Assembly: GCA_910584235.1 (NCBI GenBank)
Contig: CAJTZD010000038.1
Span: forward strand, 1 to 39,429
Direction of reading: 5' to 3'
Length of the DNA: 39,429 nt
From: an uncultured Acetatifactor sp.
GTDB lineage: Bacteria; Bacillota; Clostridia; Lachnospirales; Lachnospiraceae
Shown here: positions 17,506-26,116 of the stretch, piece by piece
How the letters are laid out: every line of letters begins with the position of its first letter
Numbering within the stretch: position 1 is the stretch's first letter
The notes under the pieces: model-generated
What the model saw: the letters and a program-made list of their open reading frames with translations, nothing else
Database searches by the model: none
What the model was told of the DNA's origin: nothing
Made by a program: the position numbers and the translations under genes

Positions 17506-18735
17506 ATGGATAAGAATATTATTTTGCTTCATTTAGAGAGTGTAAACAATATCGTATACCGGATGAATCCACAGCTTTTTCCAAACATCATGCAAATTGA
17601 AAAAGAGGGGCTCAGCTTCCGCAAGTACTTTTCTACGGCAACTTCTACCTGGATGGTAATTTCGGATATGCTGTACGGCGGCTTGGATCAGTATGAGGGG
17701 TGTCATGAACTGACAGAGAAACCGGCAACGTTTTGTTATGAATCAGGACTGCTAGATGATTTTCATGATATGGGATACCAGACAGGAGTATTTAATCATC
17801 CCTATTTTGAACTATCGGATATGCAGGAACTGTATCTTTTTGGGAAGAGTGTAGAGCAAAATGCGTATACGTCATACAGGGAATTTTGTCATGGGTTTAA
17901 GGCGGTTATGACCGGTCGGAATAAATACTGCATATTAATCTGCAATTTCATGAGCAATATTTCCTGTAATAGTTATGTGGCACCAGGATACAGAAGAACA
18001 GGCAGAAAACGATGGGAAGACGGATACCGCTGTCTGGATGATATGGTAGGAAATATTTTTCATATTTTAAAGGAAACCGGGCAGGATGAGAATACGATAG
18101 TTGTATTATACGGAGATCATGGGGATGATTTCTGGGGACATGGATACCATATGGGACTGACCCACGCAATAGAGCCGACAGCGCCGCTGATACATACGCC
18201 ACTGATTGTTTGGGAAAAGGAACGGTATTGCGGAAAGACAAGCAATAAACTTATATGTACTACCGACATAAAGGAAATGATAGAACGTATGATACAGGGA
18301 GAATTGCCGGAAAGCGGTTCGGAACGTAGTTTTGTGTGCGCAAGAAGCGCGTTTGCGGCACAGCCGGTGAGAGAGGATGCGTTTAATAAGAGTTATAGTA
18401 TCACAGACGGTACGACGCTGTTACTTGTATCCTCAAAAGGTTTGGAAATGTATGATTTGGAAATGGATCCGGCATGCAATTTTAATATGCTGCATCTGTT
18501 TGAAATCGTGCTGGATAGGATTGTTTTTCGCGAAAAAGAAGCAGAGGGACTTCGTTTTCACTTTGCGGATTTTATGGATGAAAACCAAAAGCGGTATATT
18601 CGCCAGAAGTTTTACTATATGCGTCCGCACCTTTACCATTATGTGGCAGAACGTTATGAAGCGGGTAATAGAAGCGGGACGGATGTAAATGGTGAAATGT
18701 GTTTTCACAAAATAAATCACAGTATGAAATTGTAG
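17506..18735 (+). CDS. Soluble sulfatase/phosphoethanolamine-transferase-fold (AlkP superfamily) enzyme
   Basis: The start NIILLHLESVNN is the metal-binding first strand of LtaS/sulfatase-type enzymes, FSTATSTWMVISDMLYGG supplies a Thr-rich nucleophile region, and NTIVVLYGDHGDDFWGHGYHMG gives the DH...H metal site, followed by HTPLIVW. The superfamily includes sulfatases, phosphoglycerol transferases and phosphoethanolamine transferases. Unlike LtaS or EptA there are no membrane helices and no signal peptide, so it should act in the cytoplasm. ATG 17506 is preferred to ATG 17497 for its spacing from GAGGAA. It is placed just before the aminoethylphosphonate-type genes and could transfer or trim a phospho- or phosphono-group on a glycan precursor (inference). 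Confidence 0.78.
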   Translation: MDKNIILLHLESVNNIVYRMNPQLFPNIMQIEKEGLSFRKYFSTATSTWMVISDMLYGGLDQYEGCHELTEKPATFCYESGLLDDFHDMGYQTGVFNHPYFELSDMQELYLFGKSVEQNAYTSYREFCHGFKAVMTGRNKYCILICNFMSNISCNSYVAPGYRRTGRKRWEDGYRCLDDMVGNIFHILKETGQDENTIVVLYGDHGDDFWGHGYHMGLTHAIEPTAPLIHTPLIVWEKERYCGKTSNKLICTTDIKEMIERMIQGELPESGSERSFVCARSAFAAQPVREDAFNKSYSITDGTTLLLVSSKGLEMYDLEMDPACNFNMLHLFEIVLDRIVFREKEAEGLRFHFADFMDENQKRYIRQKFYYMRPHLYHYVAERYEAGNRSGTDVNGEMCFHKINHSMKL

Positions 18736-18829
18736 AGTTGGGCAGGCATGAATTTGTCGGCGGTTATGTTCTTTTCCATGGAAGTGTTTGAGAAGAATGT
18801 GGTGGAAATATGCGGAAAGGAAATAAGTA

Positions 18830-19909
18830 ATGAAACAAGATGTTAAATTATTCACAGTTGGGCCGGCGCAGATGTACCGGCATACGCTGGAAGTGCGAAG
18901 CCATGTGGTGCCATACTTCAGGACACCGGAGTTTTCCGCCATGATGCGAAAGAACAGGGAGATGCTGTTGGAGCTGACAGATGCGGACGAGGATTCAGAA
19001 GTTGTTTTTCTGACGGCATCGGGAAGCGGCGCGATGGAAGCGGCGGTCATGAACTGCTTTGATGAGACAGACAGACTACTGATTATTTCCGGCGGGACTT
19101 TTGGGGAGCGTTTTGAAAAAATCTGCGAAATTCACCATATACCCTTTGACGCTTTGCGGTTAGGGCAAGATGAGGCACTGACGGCAGCGCATTTGGACAG
19201 CTATAATGCAAAAGACTATACAGGGCTTTTAGTAAATTTGCATGAGACCTATACCGGGCAGTTATATGACATCGAAATGATTCACAACTTTTGTAATCGG
19301 AATCATCTGTATTTGATGGTAGATGCCATCAGCACTTTTTTGTGTGACGAGTATCATATGCGGCGGTATGGGATAGACGCAACTATTATCAGTTCGCAGA
19401 AAGGGCTGTGCCTTGCGCCGGGGCTGTCCATGGTTATCCTGAGCAGACGGATCATAGAGGAAAAGATTGAGAGGAAGCACAGTACTTCGCTATATTTCGA
19501 TTTTCAGGATTACTTACTCAACATCAAGCGGGGCCAGACGCCGTTTACGCCGTGCGTGGGTGTCCTCTTTGAACTGCATGATATGCTGTCATGCATCATT
19601 AAGGCGGGAGGCGCAGACAGCCGAGTAGGCGAGGTGAGGGCCAGATGCGAGTACTTCCGGTCAAAAATAGAGGAACTGCCGGTGCACCTGCCGTCTTTTC
19701 CGCTGTCTAATGCCATAAGTCCGGTCAGGTTTGAAAAAGATATAGCCATGGACTTTTTTACCTATTTGAAAGATGAGAAAAACATAATGGTGAATCCGGT
19801 TGGAGGAGAGCTTGGCAGGTGCAGTATCAGAGTGGCGCATATCGGGGATCTGCAGATGGCCGATTATGATATGCTGGTTGAAGAGATGAAGCATTATTTC
19901 ACTATGTAA
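18830..19909 (+). CDS. phnW: Class V aminotransferase, 2-aminoethylphosphonate transaminase-like
   Basis: The protein (359 residues) opens KLFTVGPAQM, has TASGSGAMEAAVMNC for cofactor-phosphate binding, VDAIST with Asp165, and SSQKGLCLAPGLS with the probable PLP lysine at 191. It matches the class V group that includes PhnW (2-aminoethylphosphonate:pyruvate transaminase), serine-glyoxylate and alanine-glyoxylate aminotransferases. In PntC-AEPT systems the transaminase makes 2-aminoethylphosphonate from phosphonoacetaldehyde, and a cytidylyltransferase then activates it; a PntC/LicC-like gene is two genes downstream. ATG 18830 follows AAAGGAAATAAGTA. No PEP mutase or phosphonopyruvate decarboxylase is present in the window, so the phosphonate route is incomplete here, and another amino substrate remains possible. 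Confidence 0.75.
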   Translation: MKQDVKLFTVGPAQMYRHTLEVRSHVVPYFRTPEFSAMMRKNREMLLELTDADEDSEVVFLTASGSGAMEAAVMNCFDETDRLLIISGGTFGERFEKICEIHHIPFDALRLGQDEALTAAHLDSYNAKDYTGLLVNLHETYTGQLYDIEMIHNFCNRNHLYLMVDAISTFLCDEYHMRRYGIDATIISSQKGLCLAPGLSMVILSRRIIEEKIERKHSTSLYFDFQDYLLNIKRGQTPFTPCVGVLFELHDMLSCIIKAGGADSRVGEVRARCEYFRSKIEELPVHLPSFPLSNAISPVRFEKDIAMDFFTYLKDEKNIMVNPVGGELGRCSIRVAHIGDLQMADYDMLVEEMKHYFTM

Positions 19910-19941
19910 ATATATGGATTTATGTTATATATGGAGGAGGC

Positions 19942-20487
19942 ATGATGTTAAAGGATGAGATACAAAGCTATCTGCATACGCTTAACCGGGATGCAGAGGG
20001 CATTCTCATAGATCCGGAGAAGCTTATTTTTGAAGAAAACGTGAAAATGAACTGCTTTTACTGCGGGAAATACAATAATAACTGGAAATGTCCGCCGAAT
20101 CTTCCGGATATTGATTATAAAAAGATGATGGGTGAGTATGACGCAGCCATGGCGGTGGTTTTAACATATGAAATCAAGCAGCAAAACGAATATGACAAAA
20201 TCAGAAATGATTCCAGTGTGCTCTTACACAGGCTGCTGCTGGATCTGGAAAAATGGATGTACAACCGGAACAGCCCGAACGCAATTTCTTTTATTGGAGG
20301 CTCTTGTAAGCTGTGCAAAGGGGGATGCGGGAAAGAAAAATGTAATAATCCGTATATGTCCAGGTCACCGATTGAGGCAACAGGGATCAACATTGTAAAG
20401 AGCATGAAGCAATATGGTGTTTCGCTGGATTTTCCGACGGACCGGGTGTTAAAAAGGATCGGATTGCTGCTGTGGCAGGAAGCGTAG
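19942..20487 (+). CDS. DUF2284 cysteine-rich predicted metal-binding protein
   Basis: The protein has 181 residues. Near the N-terminus is MNCFYCGKYNNNWKCPPNLP and later GGSCKLCKGGCGKEKCNNP followed by SRSPIEATGINI. The two Cys clusters (CxxC...CPP and CxxCxxxCxxxxC) and the closing EATGINI are the signature of DUF2284. The family is predicted to hold an iron-sulfur or other metal centre; its function is unknown. Both ATG 19942 and ATG 19945 fit the strong GGAGGAGG site, so the start is uncertain by one codon. Its position between the PhnW-like transaminase and the cytidylyltransferase suggests a role in the same pathway, possibly as a redox or methyl-transfer component (inference). Confidence 0.83.
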   Translation: MMLKDEIQSYLHTLNRDAEGILIDPEKLIFEENVKMNCFYCGKYNNNWKCPPNLPDIDYKKMMGEYDAAMAVVLTYEIKQQNEYDKIRNDSSVLLHRLLLDLEKWMYNRNSPNAISFIGGSCKLCKGGCGKEKCNNPYMSRSPIEATGINIVKSMKQYGVSLDFPTDRVLKRIGLLLWQEA

Positions 20488-20514
20488 GGGCAGAAGAGAG
20501 AAAGAGAGGCGTAC

Positions 20515-21225
20515 ATGAAATACATATTTTTAGTGGCGGGGAAAGGTTCCAGGCTAAGCCCGTTGACTTCGGACATGCCAAAGTCCATGTTTAAGCTGGG
20601 AGCGGGCATGACTTTGATCGCAAGGATGGTAAATTTGATCAGACAGTATGACAGGGATGCGGACATCGTGGTAGTAACGGGACACAGGCATAAAAGCATA
20701 GAGCGGGAACTGGATGGTGTTACTTTTATTAATAATCCCTTTTATGAAGTGACGAATTCCATAGCGTCTTTGTGGTTTGCAAAGGAACATTTGGATACGG
20801 AGAATGTTGTTTTGATAGACGGGGATATCGTAATGTCGGAAAATCTGGTTCGTGATGTGCTGTGCAAGCCAGTGGAGAGGCCGCAAGTTTTGCTGGACAG
20901 CTCCATCAGCGAGAATGGGGATTACAATGTGCAGACATCCGGGGAAAGGGTTCTGGTAATGAGCAAGGAACTGAACACATACTATGGGGAGTATGCAGGT
21001 GTCACGAAACTTGACAGGAAGAGTGCGCTGGCCATGCGGGAGGAAATAGAGAGCATGGTGGACAGCGGCTATTATGACCAGTGGTATGAAAACGCTTTGG
21101 TACAGATGATTTTCAGGGATGACTTTGAATTGTTTTATACGGATATTTCAGCGTATGACTGGACGGAAGTGGATAATGTCAGTGATCTGATCCATGCTAA
21201 AAATATCCATATGAGTGAGAAGTAA
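20515..21225 (+). CDS. LicC/PntC-family cytidylyltransferase (phosphocholine or 2-aminoethylphosphonate)
   Basis: A 236-residue nucleotidyltransferase with KYIFLVAGKGSRLSPLT and MPKSMFKLG at the nucleotide site, NNPFYEVTNSIASLW, VLIDGDIV, and a C-terminal QWYENALVQMI...DWTEVDNVSDL. The N-PF-x-TNS...SL segment and the late W-E-N...E-(V/I)-D pattern are shared by LicC (CTP:phosphocholine) and PntC (CTP:2-aminoethylphosphonate) enzymes rather than hexose-1-phosphate enzymes. Neighbourhood with a PhnW-like transaminase recalls the Treponema PntC-transaminase fusion, here as separate genes, and favours CMP-aminoethylphosphonate as product. ATG 20515 follows GAAAGAGAGGCG. No choline kinase or LicD homologue is seen in the window. 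Confidence 0.8.
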   Translation: MKYIFLVAGKGSRLSPLTSDMPKSMFKLGAGMTLIARMVNLIRQYDRDADIVVVTGHRHKSIERELDGVTFINNPFYEVTNSIASLWFAKEHLDTENVVLIDGDIVMSENLVRDVLCKPVERPQVLLDSSISENGDYNVQTSGERVLVMSKELNTYYGEYAGVTKLDRKSALAMREEIESMVDSGYYDQWYENALVQMIFRDDFELFYTDISAYDWTEVDNVSDLIHAKNIHMSEK

Positions 21226-21336
21226 ATTTAGAGAGAAGTATGAAGAAAGGGACGACAGAATTATGTGTCGACGCGGCTGAATAAAGTAATAATTCGGGGA
21301 ACAAAGATAAGCGGGAGAAGCTGAAAGGGGTTAGGT

Positions 21337-22509
21337 ATGACAGTAAGTATCATTGTGCCGATGTTTCATGGGAAAAAATATTTGGACAGCATATTGAATC
21401 AGGCGGCCCTGTGTGCAGAGGCTGTCGCAGAAACGGATGTTGAACTGATTCTTTATAATGATTCTCCTGAAGAAGAGATATGTGTAAAAGAGGCAGAGTA
21501 TCCGTTTCGGGTGAAATGCTTTCATTCCGAATCCAACAGCGGTATCCATGGGGCGAGAGTGCATGGCTTGGAACAGGCGGCTGGCGAATATGTGGTCTTT
21601 TTAGACCAGGATGACAGGATTGCGCCGTCTTATCTGAAAAAGCAGCTGGAGTGTATCGGGGCATCGGATGCGGTGGTATGCAGGGCAATCCATAACAACA
21701 GACTTTTCTATACGAATACGCATGTGTTTGAAAAAGTGATCACAAAGGATTTCATGGTCAGGAATAGAAATCCGATCATATCTCCCGGCCAAGTTCTTCT
21801 GAGGAAAGATGCGATTCCCACGCTATGGAAAAAATGCATCCTGCAGAATAACGGTGCGGATGATTATTTCCTATGGTTGTTGATGGCCAGTGAGGAAAGG
21901 ACGTTTTCATTAAACCAGGAGGTATTGTTTGAACATGTTGAGACCGGTATGAATACATCAGGCAATACAAACAATATGATGGACTCGGAAGCTGAAATGA
22001 TAGGTTTTTTAAGGGAAAGACATGTTTTTGGCAATGAGTGTGAAAAAGTGCTTATGGAGCTGTCAGAGTCACTGAGGCGAACGCATGTCCGCCTGCTGGA
22101 TAATTATAAGAAAATATATGATTTTTTGCGGTGCTGGAACGAGAAGCTGGCAAAGGGCATATCTCCGCTGGCCTTTTTTGAGGAGAACCATATAAAACGG
22201 ATTGCGCTGTACGGTGCGGGTGATTTTGGCAGGAACATTGAAATGCTGTTGAAAAATACAGATATCAGGGTCTGTTTCTATATTGACCAGAATGCGGAGT
22301 ATGTTTTCTCTGAACTGCCTGTATATAAAAAAGAAGAGATCAGAGAAGAGGCAGATGCAATTATCATAACCATTGATGATAAGTCTGTCAGAAGTGAACT
22401 TGAAAAAATTGTAAGTTGTCCTGTATTTGAACCCAATGATATATGGCTGTTTCTGGATCGATGCTGTGAGGGTAGTGCTGCAGAATCAACCTGTTTTGGA
22501 CGAGCGTGA
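21337..22509 (+). CDS. Family 2-like glycosyltransferase with C-terminal Rossmann domain
   Basis: Residues 1-230 form a GT-A domain: VSIIVPMFHGKKYLDSIL, ELILYNDSPEEE, GIHGARVHGLEQAAGEYVVF and LDQDDRIAPSYL, with the DQDD metal-binding motif near residue 89. A helical linker follows, then from about 285 the recurrent Rossmann domain (RIALYGAGDFGRNIEML, CFYIDQNAEY). It is a second copy of the GT2-plus-Rossmann design seen in the gene starting at 14729. ATG 21337 follows GAAAGGGG. The stop overlaps the GTG preceding the next start. Donor unknown; likely cytoplasmic. Confidence 0.84.
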   Translation: MTVSIIVPMFHGKKYLDSILNQAALCAEAVAETDVELILYNDSPEEEICVKEAEYPFRVKCFHSESNSGIHGARVHGLEQAAGEYVVFLDQDDRIAPSYLKKQLECIGASDAVVCRAIHNNRLFYTNTHVFEKVITKDFMVRNRNPIISPGQVLLRKDAIPTLWKKCILQNNGADDYFLWLLMASEERTFSLNQEVLFEHVETGMNTSGNTNNMMDSEAEMIGFLRERHVFGNECEKVLMELSESLRRTHVRLLDNYKKIYDFLRCWNEKLAKGISPLAFFEENHIKRIALYGAGDFGRNIEMLLKNTDIRVCFYIDQNAEYVFSELPVYKKEEIREEADAIIITIDDKSVRSELEKIVSCPVFEPNDIWLFLDRCCEGSAAESTCFGRA

Positions 22510-22520
22510 GGTGGAGATGC

Positions 22521-23898
22521 ATGCAATACGGTAATAGCAAAACCGCATATGTTTTGTTTGGCACGGGCGATTACTATCAGAGATTTCGCCACTGGTTTGA
22601 CGACAGGAAAGTTTTGGCTATTCTTGACAACGACAGGAAAAAGCAGGGAACAATGCTGGATGGTCGTCCTGTAATCCCGCCGGAGGAGATTACAGAGCTT
22701 TCCTTTGATGCCGTGGTGATATTGAGCTTCTATGTGACAGAGATGAAGAAGCAGCTTCTAAGTCTGGGAATAGATGAGACGAAAATATACCATTTTTATG
22801 AGCTGCATGATCTTTTCAAGTCAGAGAATCCTAAAGCTTTCGGCAGGGCAAGTGGTTTGAAAAGTATTCTGCTTCTCTCACATGACCTTTCCCTGGGCGG
22901 TCCGGCGCTGGCATTGTATCATGCAGCTTTGATATTAAGGAAAGCCGGATATGATATCGTGTTCGCTTCTATGCTGGACGGAGCGCTAAGGGAGAAGTTG
23001 GAAGAACAGTTGATTCCGGTAATGATAGACATGAGGCTCCAGATAAATACCATGCGGGAATTGCCCTGGACAGAAAAATATGACCTTATCTTCTGTAACA
23101 CGATCAATTTTCATACGTTTCTTTCGGACAGGAATGAAGACATTTCTGTTATTTGGTGGCTGCATGATTCTGCCTTTTTTTATGAGGGGATAAGGTCAGA
23201 AAAGCTTAGCAAGATAAGCAACCGGAATTTGAAATACATATCAGTGGGACCGGTTCCTAGGAATGCAATGAACCAGTACCAGCCGGACGTTGTGATAGGA
23301 GATTTGATCTATGGAGTTTCCGATGGGGTATAGGATGAGATTTACTACGATTGGATATATAGAATGGCGTAAAGGCCAGGATATCCTGGTGGATGCTTTG
23401 GCAGGAATTTCAGAGGAGGAGCTGAGAGGCAGTGAGTTCCTGCTTGTAGGCCAGGACAGCTCCACCATGGCTTTCGGACTGCGGGAAAAGACAGCCGATA
23501 AACCCTGGATTCGGATGACCGGAACGGTTAGCCGGGAAGAGATACATCAGATACTGGACGTTACAGACGTGCTGATATGTCCGTCCCGGGAAGATCCCAT
23601 GCCCACCGTATGCGCAGAAGCCATGATGCACTGCGTCCCTTGTCTTGTATCTGATGCCACAGGGACGGCGGCATACATTTCAGACGGTGTGGACGGCATG
23701 ATATTTAAAAGCGAGGACACGGACAAATTGCGGGAAAAGATTCTCTGGTGTATAAAAAACAGAGATATCGTAAAATCCATGGGTGACGGGGCTTATAAAG
23801 TATATGAAAGAATCTTTTCGATGGAAGCCTTTGAAAAGAATCTGTTGGCGCATGTGAGGGAGATGACGGGAATGATCAGGGGACAGACAAATGGGTGA
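22521..23898 (+). pseudogene. Rossmann domain fused to GT4 glycosyltransferase, split by a +1 frameshift
   Basis: From ATG 22521 (after GAGGTGGAG) the first frame encodes the recurrent Rossmann domain (AYVLFGTGDYYQRF, LAILDNDRKK) and the N-terminal half of a GT-B glycosyltransferase (LLLSHDLSLGGPALALY), ending at TAG 23331. The second frame carries the C-terminal half: RFTTIGYIEWRKGQDIL, CPSREDPMPTVCAEAM, the nucleotide-binding E-x7-E region of GT4. Removing one G from the G4 run at 23325-23328 joins VSDGYRMRFTTIG seamlessly. An ATG at 23335, one base past the TAG, could allow re-initiation, so the halves might still be made as two chains. Otherwise it is a pseudogene or an assembly error. 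Confidence 0.77.
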
Positions 23899-25936
23899 CG
23901 TGAAAGAATTATTGAAGAGGTATCAGAATGAGAAGATAGCACTCTATGGCCTTGGCACAGAGACAGAGAGATTCTTGACCGAATTTGGAGACCGGATCAT
24001 GGTAGCTGGTCTGCTGGATGGTTTTCGGGAATCCGGTAATCTTTACAAATACCCTATCATTTCCATTCAGGAAACTGTTTCAATGGGGGTACGGCTTATC
24101 CTGGTTGTGGCTCGTCCGGGCTCCTGTAAGGTGATTGCCAGGAGGATCGGGGCGTTTTGCCGGGAAAATGAGATTGCGCTCTGCGATGTAAGGGGGCGAA
24201 ATCTTCTGGAGAATAGAACGGTTTCCTATAATTTTCAACATCTGGCAGGAAAGACGCTGCAGGAGCTGCTTGACAGGATAAGCGCGGCAGACATTGTAAG
24301 CTTTGACCTGTTTGATACGCTTGTTACCAGAAAGGTACGCACTTATACGGATATCTTTGACCTGCTGGACCTGAAGCTTCGGGAGAAAGGGATTGTTATT
24401 CCTGATTTTGCCAGGCTTCGTTTATGTGCGGAGAAAGAGCTTTCCAGGGAATGGGCCCCAAGGTTGGAGCAGATATACGAATTTGTCCTGGAGAAAGCAG
24501 GCGGCAGCTTTGTGTCCGCATCTGAACTGGCAGAGATGGAGTGGGAGACCGATTGCTCCGTCCTGGTTCCAAGGGAGCAGGTATGCGATGTTTTCCGGAA
24601 AGCGATCAGGGATGGAAAACAGGTGGTGATTACAACGGACAGTTATTATTCCATGGGGCAGATAAAGGATATCCAGATCCGGTTCGGACTGGAAAACTGT
24701 GACCGGGTATTGGTTTCCTGCGAATATGGTACCTCAAAGACACAGAATCTATTTAAAGTACTTCAGGATAAGTACAGAGGGGCGGAAATTCTGCATATAG
24801 GGGACGATGAGGTTTCGGATATTGAAAAAGCGTCGGCAAACGGCATTGATACCTACCAGGTGTATAGCGGGGAGGAGCTGTTTGATGCCCTTGATGGGCT
24901 GGGAATGGAAAGCAATATAGCGACAATGGCTGACCGTTTGAAAACAGGGCTGTTCATCTCACAAATGTTTAACAGTCCTTTCTGGTTTGAGGATAAGGGC
25001 TGTGCGCTGTCTGTACAAGATGCTTTTGGAATAGGTTATCTGTTCTGTGCGCCACTGATAACAGATTTTGTTCTGTGGATGAAAGAAAGGTCAGAAGCCC
25101 AGAACTTTACGCAGATACTCTTCTGTGCAAGGGACGGCTATCTTATCGGCAGGCTATTCAGAAAGGTATCTCCCGGAATCAAGTCAGTATATTTTCTTGC
25201 ATCGCGAATGGCAGCCATACGTGCAGGTATGGAAAGTGTGGGAGACATAGCTTATGTTGACAGCATGAAGTATTCCGGTGACGCAGGGGATGCGCTGAGA
25301 ACACGTTTCGGCATTGCGACAGATAACTGTAAAGGAAAGGAACGGAACAGGGAAATCATTGCAAAAGCTGTCATCCAGAGGGGGAATTATAATAGATACA
25401 TAGGCAAGCTGAACATTCGGGATGAAGATATCGCAATGTTTGATTTCGTGGCAAAGGGGACAATGCAGTTGTATTTGCAGAAGCTTTTTCCACAGCGTAT
25501 GAAAGGCTTTTACTTTCTACAGCTTGAACCTGAATTCATGGCAGATAAAGGGCTTGATATCCAGCCTTTTTATTCGGACGAAGAAAAAGATAAGAGCATG
25601 ATATTTGATAACTATTATATCCTGGAGACAATATTGACCTCTCCTTATCCTCAGACAGAGGAATTTGATGGGGGCGGAAATCCTGTATTTGCCGCCGAGA
25701 CGAGAAGCAGGAAAGATATCCAGTGCTTTGAAAGGGCGCAGAAAGGAATTTATGCGTATTTTGAAGACTATCTGCGTATTCTGCCCGAGAATGCGAGAGA
25801 AGAAAATAAAAAGCTGGATGAGTCTTTTCTGTCGCTTGTCAACAAAGTACAGATAAAGGATGAGTCTTTTTTAGCTTTGAAGATTGAGGATCCTTTTTTT
25901 GGCAGGATAACGGATATGAAAGATATGTTGGGGTGA
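23891..25936 (+). CDS. Rossmann domain plus HAD-superfamily protein (COG5610-like)
   Basis: The protein has 681 residues. Residues ~14-100 are the recurrent Rossmann domain (KIALYGLGTETERFL). From ~130 a HAD domain begins: DIVSFDLFDTLVTRK with nucleophile Asp139, VVITTDSYYS (motif II), TSKTQNLFKVL (motif III Lys) and ILHIGDDEVSDIEKA (motif IV). The residue two after the nucleophile is Phe, not the Asp of phosphatases, as in dehalogenase-like HADs. The remaining ~350 residues (LFCARDGYLIGRLF, FDFVAKGTMQLYLQKLF, FYFLQLEP) match the conserved extension of COG5610 proteins found in capsule loci, of unknown function. ATG 23891 overlaps the previous stop. It is the last gene of the plus-strand locus. 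Confidence 0.82.
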   Translation: MGDVKELLKRYQNEKIALYGLGTETERFLTEFGDRIMVAGLLDGFRESGNLYKYPIISIQETVSMGVRLILVVARPGSCKVIARRIGAFCRENEIALCDVRGRNLLENRTVSYNFQHLAGKTLQELLDRISAADIVSFDLFDTLVTRKVRTYTDIFDLLDLKLREKGIVIPDFARLRLCAEKELSREWAPRLEQIYEFVLEKAGGSFVSASELAEMEWETDCSVLVPREQVCDVFRKAIRDGKQVVITTDSYYSMGQIKDIQIRFGLENCDRVLVSCEYGTSKTQNLFKVLQDKYRGAEILHIGDDEVSDIEKASANGIDTYQVYSGEELFDALDGLGMESNIATMADRLKTGLFISQMFNSPFWFEDKGCALSVQDAFGIGYLFCAPLITDFVLWMKERSEAQNFTQILFCARDGYLIGRLFRKVSPGIKSVYFLASRMAAIRAGMESVGDIAYVDSMKYSGDAGDALRTRFGIATDNCKGKERNREIIAKAVIQRGNYNRYIGKLNIRDEDIAMFDFVAKGTMQLYLQKLFPQRMKGFYFLQLEPEFMADKGLDIQPFYSDEEKDKSMIFDNYYILETILTSPYPQTEEFDGGGNPVFAAETRSRKDIQCFERAQKGIYAYFEDYLRILPENAREENKKLDESFLSLVNKVQIKDESFLALKIEDPFFGRITDMKDMLG

Positions 25937-25971
25937 ATCCCTTTAGTACTTGCAAGATTGTAAAGACCAAT

Positions 25972-26004
25972 AGAGTCTCTCGCCAGATCCCCGGAGGAGA
26001 CTCT
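25972..26004. other. Hairpin at the convergent gene boundary
   Basis: AGAGTCTC and GAGACTCT arms (8 bp) enclose a 17-nt loop between the plus-strand glycan locus and the minus-strand transporter operon. No T run follows on either strand, so a classical intrinsic terminator is not supported. It could still act as an mRNA 3' end or a Rho-dependent stop. Confidence 0.4.
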
Positions 26005-26116
26005 GTTGTCTGAAATACATCTGAAACACATATCAGGCTCTTGATTGACATAGGGACAGTATCTGTAATGTAAACCAGAAACCCGAATAACCCGAAATCA
26101 AATCCTTAAAGAATTG

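Noticed and set aside
18377..18688. 103-codon plus-strand frame inside the sulfatase-fold gene
   Set aside because: It is a shifted frame of a well-supported gene, rich in Cys, Trp and Arg, without similarity.
25972..26004. Bidirectional intrinsic terminator between the glycan locus and the opp operon
   Set aside because: The stem is only 8 bp and no T run follows on either strand.
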